Position numbers and translations under genes: made by a program
The notes under the pieces: generated by a model
Seen by the model: the letters and a program-made list of their open reading frames with translations, nothing else
The model's database searches: none
What the model was told of the DNA's origin: nothing
Assembly (NCBI GenBank): GCA_963785155.1
Contig: CAWAUB010000001.1
Location: 184,483 to 248,482 of the forward strand
DNA from: DASUSH01 sp963785155
GTDB lineage: Bacteria > Actinomycetota > Thermoleophilia > Solirubrobacterales > 70-9
Direction: 5' to 3'
DNA length: 64,000 nt
In this document: positions 57,816 to 64,000 of the stretch, piece by piece
Position numbering within the stretch: position 1 is the stretch's first letter
How the letters are laid out: each line of letters opens with the position of its first letter

Positions 57816-58033
57816 GAAAGTGTGAGGTCAAACGCCCGTCTCTCTTCGCCCGGTATCCGCTTCTTCTCCGCCGCCAGCTCCTCGTCGGAGAGGACGTCGG
57901 AGGCGTGCAGCTCGGAGCTGGTCTCGACCCAGTCGTCGGTGTTGAGGATCTGGCGGGCGGTCCAGACCGCGAAGCCGCCCAGCAACCGAACGAACGAGGC
58001 GATGAGGACGAGGGCGAGGGAGGTGCGCTTCAT
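57812..58033 (-). CDS. Small membrane protein, possibly truncated
   Basis: A 73-aa protein from ATG 58033, preceded by CAGGTG (GTG 58042 is an alternative). One membrane helix (SLALVLIASFVRLLGGFAVW) is followed by TARQILNTDDWVETSSEL, which matches the start of larger actinobacterial membrane proteins with an N-terminal helix and NTDxWV motif. The protein then ends in LSDEELAAEKKRIPG, which looks like a SHOCT end. It may be a shortened relative of the larger family or a small hybrid. It lies 21 bases after the sulfatase stop. Confidence 0.5.
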   Translation of the reverse strand: MKRTSLALVLIASFVRLLGGFAVWTARQILNTDDWVETSSELHASDVLSDEELAAEKKRIPGEERRAFDLTLS

Positions 58034-58053
58034 CCGGATCACCTGACCGCGCT

Positions 58054-60408
58054 TCAGTCGCGCATGAACCAGGCCGCCACCTCGGCCTCGTGATCGATGT
58101 AGCGCTCGCCGGAGACGTCGACGACGACCCTGTCGATCGTGCCGCCCGTGAAGCGAAACGGCGGCTTGTAGTCGGGCGTGACCGGCGAGGCGCTGTCCCG
58201 CCCGACGCAGATCCCGTCACCGACGAGGCAGAAGACACCGGGTTGGGTGACGATCTCGCCGCTACCCACCTCCTGGTCGTCCATGTAGAGCGTGAGCGTT
58301 CCCGCGAACCCGGGCATCGCCGGGTCCTCGTTCTTTCCCTTCACCGAGAACTCCGCCGTGAAGACGTGGTCTCCGGGCGTCACCGGGCGATCGGCGACCA
58401 CATCCTGGAGGTGCGTCCCGACCCAGTTGAAGGCGTAGCGAAGGAGGCCGTCCTTGACGTAGAGGCTGTGGCCTCCCGCGACGCCGCCGTGGGCGTAGAT
58501 CACGCCCTGCGCGTCGGCCGAGTCGAGCCGCAGCCCGGCCGCGATCGTGTAGGAGCGCCCGGTGATCCGCACCCCGCCCTCCTCGGGAACGTCGGCGCAG
58601 TCCGGGAAGTAGACGTACTGCTCGCGGTCGACGCCCGCGTGCGGACGTTCGGCGAGGATCTGTTCGAGCGCCGTACGGTCGTCGAGCGGCAGCCCGTTGT
58701 AGATCCCGGCGTAGTAGTGCCAGAGGCTCTTGAGCTCCTCGAGCCGCGTCCCCTCCTGTTCGGCGAGGTTCGTCGACTGAGCCCGGTCCTCGTCGAGGTG
58801 GTAGAGCTCCCAGACGTCGAGGTCGAACCTCCCCCAGCCGCTGAGCGGCGGGTGCATCGTGCAGGCGAGCCAGCCGTCGCTGTAGATGGAGCGCTGGCCC
58901 AGCATCGCGTAGAACTGGGTCCGCCCTCCCGGCACCTCGGCGCCGTGGAGGGAGGCGGCGAAGCTCTCGCCCTCGATCGGGCTCTGGCGGACGCCCTTGA
59001 TCGTCTCGGGCGGCTCCATCTCTAGGAGGTCGTAGATCGTCGGCACGATGTCGACGGCGTGCATGTACCGGCCGCACGGCTGCGACTGCGCCTCGATCTT
59101 GGCGGGCCAGGAGACAAGGCACATGTCGGCGACGCCGCCCTCGTAGCCGGCCCAACGCTTCCAATACGGGAACGGGGTGTCGAACGCCCAGGCCCAGCCG
59201 GTGTTGTAGTGGTTGTAGGAGGAGGGGCTGCCGAGCTCGTCGATGTGGGGAATCGTTAGGGCGGTCGAATCCTGGATCCCGTTGAAGAAGCGCCACTCGT
59301 TGAAGGTCCCGTTCGGGCCACCCTCTCCGCTGCCGCCGTTGTCGGAGACCACGACGATGATCGTGTCGTCGAACTGCCCCGACTCCTCGAGGAGGTCGAG
59401 CACCCGCCCCAGCTGGTCGTCCGTGTAGGAGATGTAACCGGCGTACACCTCGGCCATGCGCGAGAAGAGGCGTCGCTCGTCGTCGTCGAGCGAGTCCCAC
59501 GGCCTGACCGTGTCCAGGAGCGGCCACGGCTGGCCGTCGGGGCCGGTGATGTCCGGCTCTCCGTGCGGGTTGATCCGGGAGAGCTCGGTATCCGCCGGCA
59601 GGAGGCCGAGCTCCTTCTGTCGCTCGAGGATCTCGCCGCGGATCGCCTCGTAGCCCTGGTCGAAGCGGCCCTTGTACTTGTCGGCCCACTCCTTCGGCAC
59701 GTGGTGGGGCGCATGGCCGGCCTGCGAGGCCAGGTACATGAAGAACGGCTTGGCGGGATTGACCGCCCATGCGTCGCGGATGAACTGGATCGCCCGGTCG
59801 GAGAGGTCCTTCGAGAGGTGGTAGCCGTCCTCCGGTGTGCCCGGCGGATCGACCGGGTGGTTGTCGTAGACGAGATCGGGATACCAGCTGTTCGACTCTC
59901 CGCCGAGAAAGCCGTAAAAGCGCTCGAACCCCCGGCCGAGCGGCCAGCGGCCCTTGTACGAGGCCATCGTGGTCTCGTCGCCCGGGGCGAGGTGCCACTT
60001 GCCGACGCAGTAGGTGTTGTAACCCTCCTCGGCAAGGGCCTCCGAGAGCATCCCGTTCTCCATCGGGATGCGCGTCGAGATACCCGGGAAGCCGGAACCG
60101 AACTCGGCGATCGTCGCCATCCCGTTCGAGGTCGCATTGCGACCGTTGAGGAGCGAGGCGCGGGTTGGAGAACAGAGCGCCGTGGTGTGGAAGTTCGAGC
60201 ACCGGACCCCCCGCTCGGCGATCCGCCGCATGTTCGGCGCCTCGACGGGGCCACCGAAGACGTCCATCGTCCCGTAACCGACGTCGTCCCAGGCGATGAT
60301 CAGGACGTTCGGGGCGCCCTCGGGAGCCTGCGCCGGCAGGAACGGCGTCCAGTCCGGCACCGACTCCCGGATGTCGAGCGCGATCTTTCCGTTGAACTTC
60401 TTGGTCAT
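58054..60408 (-). CDS. Arylsulfatase-family sulfatase
   Basis: A 784-aa type I sulfatase. The metal-binding aspartates are in IIAWDDVGYGTMDVFGG (residues 41-42). The active-site cysteine that becomes formylglycine is Cys79 in CSPTRASLLNGR. GKWHLAPGDE and VVVSDNGGSGEGG complete the metal site and core. The C-terminal 200 residues include a strand-rich domain (GYTLTL-like repeats, VDVSGERYIDHEAEVAAWF). It hydrolyses sulfate esters, or phosphonate/phosphate monoesters in some relatives. ATG 60408 follows GAGGAGAG. No signal peptide is seen, so it is probably cytoplasmic. A formylglycine-generating enzyme is not in the window. Confidence 0.92.
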   Translation of the reverse strand: MTKKFNGKIALDIRESVPDWTPFLPAQAPEGAPNVLIIAWDDVGYGTMDVFGGPVEAPNMRRIAERGVRCSNFHTTALCSPTRASLLNGRNATSNGMATIAEFGSGFPGISTRIPMENGMLSEALAEEGYNTYCVGKWHLAPGDETTMASYKGRWPLGRGFERFYGFLGGESNSWYPDLVYDNHPVDPPGTPEDGYHLSKDLSDRAIQFIRDAWAVNPAKPFFMYLASQAGHAPHHVPKEWADKYKGRFDQGYEAIRGEILERQKELGLLPADTELSRINPHGEPDITGPDGQPWPLLDTVRPWDSLDDDERRLFSRMAEVYAGYISYTDDQLGRVLDLLEESGQFDDTIIVVVSDNGGSGEGGPNGTFNEWRFFNGIQDSTALTIPHIDELGSPSSYNHYNTGWAWAFDTPFPYWKRWAGYEGGVADMCLVSWPAKIEAQSQPCGRYMHAVDIVPTIYDLLEMEPPETIKGVRQSPIEGESFAASLHGAEVPGGRTQFYAMLGQRSIYSDGWLACTMHPPLSGWGRFDLDVWELYHLDEDRAQSTNLAEQEGTRLEELKSLWHYYAGIYNGLPLDDRTALEQILAERPHAGVDREQYVYFPDCADVPEEGGVRITGRSYTIAAGLRLDSADAQGVIYAHGGVAGGHSLYVKDGLLRYAFNWVGTHLQDVVADRPVTPGDHVFTAEFSVKGKNEDPAMPGFAGTLTLYMDDQEVGSGEIVTQPGVFCLVGDGICVGRDSASPVTPDYKPPFRFTGGTIDRVVVDVSGERYIDHEAEVAAWFMRD

Positions 60409-60519
60409 CCAGGTCTCTCCTCGTGCGACGGCGGTTTCATTCGGACTCTCCCTTGGGCCGCGACGGGCCGGGCGCGGGCACGATCGACCGAATGCCGATC
60501 GCGCTGCGCCATTGACCGG

Positions 60520-60907
60520 TTACGGAGTCCCGACCTCCCGCTTTTCCTCGCCGAAGACCACGATCCCATGGACGACGAAGATGCAGAGGAGGAACACGCA
60601 GAGCGACCACCACGGGTTGGCGCCGCCCATCGAGAACAGTGCCCCGATCGCGCCGAGGGTGCCGCCGACGACGCCGATCACACGGCCGTAGGTGTTGCCC
60701 GGCCATCAGCGAGAAGCCGCCGGTCAGCTGGATCACCCCGAGCACGATCAGCACCCAGCCGAGCGTGTTGAGGTCGTTCAGGATGAACCTCGTGTCGTTG
60801 ACGAAGTAGTTCGCGCCATCGAGGGCACCGATGCCGTAGATGACGTTGATCGTGCCGAGCATCAGCAGCATGAACGCCACGAATACGACCCTTCCTGCAC
60901 CTCTCAT
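60520..60907 (-). CDS. DUF7144-type small membrane protein, one frameshift
   Basis: A protein of about 128 aa with four membrane segments. ATG 60907 follows GGAAGGAGC. The first frame shows RVVFVAFMLLMLGTINVIYG, then DTRFILNDLNTLGWVLIVLG and IQLTGGFSLMAG. At about 60703 an extra G shifts the frame; corrected, it continues NTYGRVIGVVGGTLGAIGAL and NPWWSLCVFLLCIFVVHGIV to TAA 60522-60520. The layout matches small actinobacterial membrane proteins (DUF7144-like). Function unknown. The 111 bases between its stop and the sulfatase start hold nothing recognisable. Confidence 0.72.
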
Positions 60908-61006
60908 CGCCGCTCCTTCCGTTGTCGAGCCACCTCGGGTGGCCCTGTCTCCGGCTCCCGATCGGGGCCGGCTGCGGCGACGGTAGACCGGCACACCACG
61001 TCCACC

Positions 61007-61025
61007 ATCATCCGAACCGGGTGAT
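61007..61025. promoter_or_regulatory. 19-bp dyad motif, copy 1
   Basis: ATCATCCGAACCGGGTGAT, imperfectly palindromic (ATCA...TGAT ends), upstream of the CMD-like gene. Copies 2-4 are at 61039, 61512 and 63895. Confidence 0.55.
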
Positions 61026-61038
61026 CTTTGGCCCGCGG

Positions 61039-61057
61039 ATCATTCGGTGTGGGTGAT
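61039..61057. promoter_or_regulatory. 19-bp dyad motif, copy 2
   Basis: ATCATTCGGTGTGGGTGAT, exactly 32 bases (three helical turns) after copy 1, upstream of the CMD-like gene. Confidence 0.5.
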
Positions 61058-61147
61058 GCGAGGCGCTCGATCCGGGTGTGTGATCCCGCTACGAACCGGG
61101 GAGTCGCGATCCGCCCCTCCTCGCCCCCCACCAAGGAAGGAGACCGA

Positions 61148-61495
61148 ATGAACGCGGTCTCACCCCAGACCCGGCAGGCCCTGGCCGGCATCTCCAGTGG
61201 CGAAGGCCGGATACTCGACGAGCTGCTCGAGCTCGGTGAGAACCGCGTCGCGGGCCCGGGTCTTGAAGATCGGACGGCCTGCCTGGTGCGGATCGCCGCG
61301 ATGGTGGCGCTCGACGCGCCGCCGGCATCGTATGCCTGGCAGGTCGCGGACGCCCTCGAGGCGGGCGCCAGCCCAGACGACCTTCTCGGCGTGCTGCGTG
61401 CCGTCGCCGTCCACGTCGGTGGACCCAGGGTGGTCGCAGCGGCCCCCGAAATCATGCTCGCCCTCGGGGTTTCACTTCCGAACGGCGGGGATTAG
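61148..61495 (+). CDS. Carboxymuconolactone decarboxylase (AhpD/CMD)-like small protein
   Basis: A 115-aa protein from ATG 61148, which follows GGAAGGAGA. The helical pattern and sequence ILDELLELGENRV, RTACLVRIAAMVALDAPPAS, WQVADALEAGASPDDLLGVL and HVGGPRVVAAAPEIMLALG match the CMD domain. The redox CxxC of AhpD-type members is missing (only one Cys, at RTACL), so a peroxidase-type role is unlikely. Two copies of the 19-bp motif lie upstream. Confidence 0.75.
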   Translation: MNAVSPQTRQALAGISSGEGRILDELLELGENRVAGPGLEDRTACLVRIAAMVALDAPPASYAWQVADALEAGASPDDLLGVLRAVAVHVGGPRVVAAAPEIMLALGVSLPNGGD

Positions 61496-61511
61496 AACAG
61501 ACGATTGGCGA

Positions 61512-61530
61512 ATCATCCGAACGGGGTGAT
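61512..61530. promoter_or_regulatory. 19-bp dyad motif, copy 3
   Basis: ATCATCCGAACGGGGTGAT, one base different from copy 1, 65 bases before the DUF6325 gene start. Confidence 0.55.
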
Positions 61531-61594
61531 GAACGAACCCCGGCCCCGGCATAGCGTCGACTCCCGAAACCGTTTCCCTCGAAAGGAGTTCAGC

Positions 61595-62053
61595 GTGCCG
61601 GATGAGCTTGATCAGATGGGCCCGATCGATTATCTGGTCATCGAGTGGCCAGGTCGCCAGCCAACCGGAGAGGCGGCGCCGATACTGGTCGACCTCGTTG
61701 ACCGGGGCCTGATCCGCGTTATCGACCTGGCATTCCTCAGGAAGGCTGAGGACGGTTCAGTTGAAACGCTGGACATCTCCTCGCTGGCCGACGAAAGCGA
61801 CGCACTCAAGGATCTTCTGGGCGCTTCCTCCGAGTTGATCTCCGAAGAGGACCTCAACGAGGCGGCCCAGGCATTGGATCCAGGGACTTCCGCCGGACTG
61901 CTCGTATACGAGAACCGCTGGGCGGCTCCCTTCGCTGCAGCGCTGCGTCGCTCAGGCGCACAGCTCGTCGCCAACGGTCGGATCCCGATTCAGTCCGTGA
62001 TCGCCGCTCTCGACGCGGCGGAATCCGCTGAACCTGTGACCTCGGCTTCATAG
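61595..62053 (+). CDS. DUF6325-type small protein
   Basis: A 152-aa protein from GTG 61595, preceded by GAAAGGAG. The segment MGPIDYLVIEWPGRQPTGEA and PILVDLVDRGLIRVIDLAFL are typical of the DUF6325 family. An acidic middle (LLGASSELISEEDLNEAAQA) and SAGLLVYENRWAAPFAAALR follow. The family commonly lies next to SHOCT-domain genes in actinobacteria, as here; its function is not known. A longer frame upstream lacks a ribosome-binding site. Confidence 0.8.
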   Translation: MPDELDQMGPIDYLVIEWPGRQPTGEAAPILVDLVDRGLIRVIDLAFLRKAEDGSVETLDISSLADESDALKDLLGASSELISEEDLNEAAQALDPGTSAGLLVYENRWAAPFAAALRRSGAQLVANGRIPIQSVIAALDAAESAEPVTSAS

Positions 62054-62081
62054 CCGTCCCGACAATCGAAAGGAAGACCAA

Positions 62082-62348
62082 ATGCCCGGATTGATCAGAG
62101 GTGTCGCACGGACTGCCGTAGTCGCTGGAACGGCGACCGGCGTGAGCAACCGCGTCTCTCGCCGACAAGCGAACCGGTGGGCCGATCAGGACGCTCAAGC
62201 GGCCCCTCCGCAGCAGGCCTACGCCGAGCCGCCTGCGCCCCCTGCCCCCGACCCGATGGAGCAGCTGGAGAAGCTCGGTGAGCTGCGCGAGAAGGGCGTC
62301 TTGACGGACGAGGAGTTTGAAGCCCAGAAGGCAAAAATCCTGGGCTGA
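62082..62348 (+). CDS. SHOCT-domain small protein
   Basis: An 88-aa protein. An N-terminal basic/alanine part (RGVARTAVVAGTATGVSNRV) and a Pro/Ala linker precede the C-terminal SHOCT domain EKLGELREKGVLTDEEFEAQ. ATG 62082 follows GAAAGGAAG. SHOCT domains mediate oligomerisation or membrane targeting. It pairs with the DUF6325 gene 28 bases upstream. Confidence 0.88.
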   Translation: MPGLIRGVARTAVVAGTATGVSNRVSRRQANRWADQDAQAAPPQQAYAEPPAPPAPDPMEQLEKLGELREKGVLTDEEFEAQKAKILG

Positions 62349-62379
62349 GCGGGCCCAGGGACCGAGTTCTGGGGCCTGA

Positions 62380-63204
62380 ATGAACCCGATCTGGGCTCTT
62401 CTCGTCGTCGCGGCATCCGCGGGCATCGCCATCGCGGCGATGCTCACGGTTCGTCGCAAGGCGCCCGAGGGAAGCTACTTCGCCGACGGCGACAGAGCGG
62501 CCGGCGGATTCGGCGTCCTCGCGACCGGGTTCTCGGTACTGCTGGGCTTCATCATCTTCCTCGCCTTCACGAGTTACGACAACTCCCGCGTAGGCGCCGA
62601 GGCCGAGGCGCTTGCGGTTTCGCAGCAGTTCGAGACTGCTCAATTCCTCCCAGCCTCGGTACGCTCCGAGTTGAGCGACGAGCTCGCCTGCTACGCCCGC
62701 ACGGTCGTCTACCAGGAGTGGCCGGCCCTTGAGTCCGGTGCCGCCGGAGACAAGGCCAACCCTTGGGGCGTCGAGATGTTCAGGACGCTAAAGGGCGCCG
62801 TTCCGCGAAGCGCTGCGCAGCAGTCTGCCTACGACCACTGGCTCGATCGCACCGCCGAGCGCGAGGAGGCACGCCGCGACCGGATCCACGGGGCCGTGGG
62901 CGTCATCCCGGGCCCGCTCTGGGTGGTGCTCCTATTGATCGGGCTAGTCACGTTCGCGTACATGCTGTTCTTCGCCGACCGGGCCGAACGGGCACGGAGC
63001 CAGGCGATGCTGATCGGATCGGTGATCGGCGCGTTCGCGGCCATGTTGCTCCTGATCCAGTACCTCGACGACCCGTACCGCGAAGGTTTCGGTGGCCTTC
63101 ATCCGGCGGCGATGGAGCGAACGATCGGGATTCTCGAACAGGAGCGGGACCTGACCGGCCAGACCGGTGCGCTGCCCTGCAATGAGACCGGGGAAAGGGT
63201 CTGA
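62380..63204 (+). CDS. DUF4239 (bestrophin-like) membrane protein
   Basis: A 274-aa protein with four hydrophobic segments: IWALLVVAASAGIAIAAML, FGVLATGFSVLLGFIIFLAF, LWVVLLLIGLVTFAYMLFF and AMLIGSVIGAFAAMLLLIQY. A long helical loop in the middle carries SRVGAEAEALAVSQQFETAQ, characteristic of DUF4239. Possible channel-like function by distant relation to bestrophins. ATG 62380 lacks a clear ribosome-binding site. Downstream is another membrane protein 14 bases away. Confidence 0.82.
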   Translation: MNPIWALLVVAASAGIAIAAMLTVRRKAPEGSYFADGDRAAGGFGVLATGFSVLLGFIIFLAFTSYDNSRVGAEAEALAVSQQFETAQFLPASVRSELSDELACYARTVVYQEWPALESGAAGDKANPWGVEMFRTLKGAVPRSAAQQSAYDHWLDRTAEREEARRDRIHGAVGVIPGPLWVVLLLIGLVTFAYMLFFADRAERARSQAMLIGSVIGAFAAMLLLIQYLDDPYREGFGGLHPAAMERTIGILEQERDLTGQTGALPCNETGERV

Positions 63205-63218
63205 GCCCCAGTGCCCCA

Positions 63219-63872
63219 ATGAATGAGTCAGACCCCCCCACCGAGCGAGAGGCCAAGGCTCAGCGGCGGATCGATCTCGTTTCAACCCTGCTGCTCGCGT
63301 TTGCGACCCTCGCGACGGCCTGGGCCGGGTATCAGGCAGCTCGATGGCACAGCGAACAGGCGAAGCATCAGCAGAAGGCCAACGCGAGCCGGATCGAGTC
63401 GACACGATCGGCCGACGATGCAAACCGGGAGGCGCAGATCGATATCTCCCTCTACTTCGAGTGGGTCGACGCCCATTTGCAGGGCGACGCCGAGCTCGCC
63501 GACTTCTATCGCGCGCGCTTTACCGATCGGTTAGCGCCGGAATTCGAGAAATGGATCGCCTCCAAGCCGTTCGCCCGCCCGGGCGACGCCTCGAGCCCAT
63601 TCACGGCGAGGTACGAGACGGCCTTGACCCAGGATGCGGCAACCCAGGCAGCCGCGGCGGACACCGCCGGCGCGGCGGCCACGGAAGACATTGACCGCGC
63701 CGATCGCTACGTGCTCGCGGTCGTGCTGTTCGCGTCGTGTCTGTTCCTAGCCGGGCTCAGCACGCGGATCCGCGGTCGAACGGGTCAGGCCGTGATCCTG
63801 GCGCTCGGCTGCGTCGTCTTCGTTGGGACAGCGGCATGGATCGCGACCTTCCCGGTCACCGTTGCGTTCTGA
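63219..63872 (+). CDS. Conserved membrane protein of unknown function
   Basis: A 217-aa protein. One membrane segment near the N-terminus (LVSTLLLAFATLATAWAGYQ) is followed by AARWHSEQAKHQQKANASRI, a helical domain with YFEWVDAHLQGDAELADFYR and two C-terminal membrane segments (VLAVVLFASCLFLAGLS, AVILALGCVVFVGTAAWIA). The pattern is that of a recurring actinobacterial protein, often beside DUF4239 genes, with no known role. ATG 63219; no strong ribosome-binding site. Confidence 0.75.
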   Translation: MNESDPPTEREAKAQRRIDLVSTLLLAFATLATAWAGYQAARWHSEQAKHQQKANASRIESTRSADDANREAQIDISLYFEWVDAHLQGDAELADFYRARFTDRLAPEFEKWIASKPFARPGDASSPFTARYETALTQDAATQAAAADTAGAAATEDIDRADRYVLAVVLFASCLFLAGLSTRIRGRTGQAVILALGCVVFVGTAAWIATFPVTVAF

Positions 63873-63894
63873 TCAGCACCGGCTGTGCCTGGGT

Positions 63895-63913
63895 TTCACA
63901 CGGATCGTGTGAT
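63895..63913. promoter_or_regulatory. 19-bp dyad motif, copy 4 (reverse orientation)
   Basis: TTCACACGGATCGTGTGAT; its reverse complement matches copy 1 at 14 of 19 positions. The inner TCACACG-GAT-CGTGTGA is a perfect palindrome. It lies 56 bases before the last partial gene. Confidence 0.5.
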
Positions 63914-63969
63914 GTGCGGACCACGGTTTGGGGTTTGATCGCCTTATCCGTCCCCGGCAAGGAGGTCTC

Positions 63970-64000
63970 ATGAACGAACTAGCCGAGCTCAAGGAACGCG
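63970..64000 (+). CDS. Partial gene at right edge, start only
   Basis: ATG 63970 follows a near-consensus ribosome-binding site (AAGGAGGT). Only ten codons (MNELAELKER) are in the window, so the product cannot be named. The upstream 97-base spacer carries copy 4 of the dyad motif. Confidence 0.6.
   Translation, partial: MNELAELKER

Noticed and set aside
58054..60254. Long Arg/Ser-rich frames on both strands across the sulfatase gene
   Set aside because: They show no domain motifs, while the sulfatase frame carries CSPTR and the metal-site residues.

Overview
The window is a high-GC chromosomal stretch with tightly packed genes, most of them joined by 4-base ATGA or GTGA stop/start overlaps. 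The gene content points to a deep-branching actinobacterium, most plausibly Thermoleophilia or a relative: a complete Mce operon with two YrbE and six Mce genes, an operon laid out like mycobacterial glnA4-amidotransferase-aldC-SDR, PadR/MMPL and TetR pairs, and WS/DGAT and DUF6325/SHOCT/DUF4239 genes. The lineage is an inference from content. No rRNA, tRNA, CRISPR array or prophage was found.

Layout. 1-2.6 kb: a truncated FGGY kinase and a glycerol-3-phosphate-oxidase-like flavoprotein (minus strand). 2.7-8.5 kb: a plus-strand operon of APC permease, glutamine-synthetase-like ligase, class I amidotransferase, aldehyde dehydrogenase and SDR, which fits gamma-glutamylation and oxidation of an amine. 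8.5-9.1 kb: a decayed REP-associated transposase (RAYT) between inverted 16-bp repeats. 9.1-12.8 kb: amidotransferase, membrane protein, M28 peptidase and site-2-protease-like M50/CBS protein. 12.8-14.9 kb: PAS-GGDEF-EAL protein. 14.9-20.4 kb: succinate dehydrogenase/fumarate reductase with a CCG-domain (HdrB-like) third subunit instead of membrane SdhC/D, a small heptad-repeat protein and a UbiB-like kinase. 20.3-30.9 kb: the Mce lipid-import operon with a TetR gene as its last cistron and a 19-bp palindrome upstream. 31.1-34.7 kb: NhaD/ArsB-type permease, CBS protein and K+/H+ antiporter. 34.7-39.3 kb: large membrane protein, asd and lysC. 39.4-44.7 kb: GH3 protein, then PadR, MMPL exporter and GAF-GGDEF cyclase.

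44.7-53.8 kb: the usual dnaX-ybaB-recR operon is split. About 6.5 kb of other genes (RTX-like secreted proteins, LuxR, SnoaL-like, two cupins, TetR, a secreted protein) lies between ybaB and recR. 53.9-60.4 kb: WS/DGAT acyltransferase, collagen-like secreted protein, GT-C-like membrane protein, a small membrane protein and a large sulfatase. 60.5-64 kb: small membrane and stress-type proteins (DUF7144, CMD-like, DUF6325, SHOCT, DUF4239), with four copies of a 19-bp dyad motif.

Two features run through the whole window. First, many first genes of operons lack a Shine-Dalgarno site and instead carry TANNNT 6-10 nt before the start codon, the pattern expected of leaderless transcripts. Second, about 20 single-base frameshifts interrupt otherwise well-conserved genes, which suggests residual indel errors in the assembly more than real gene decay. 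Genes hit in this way are given over their full span with the position of the break.
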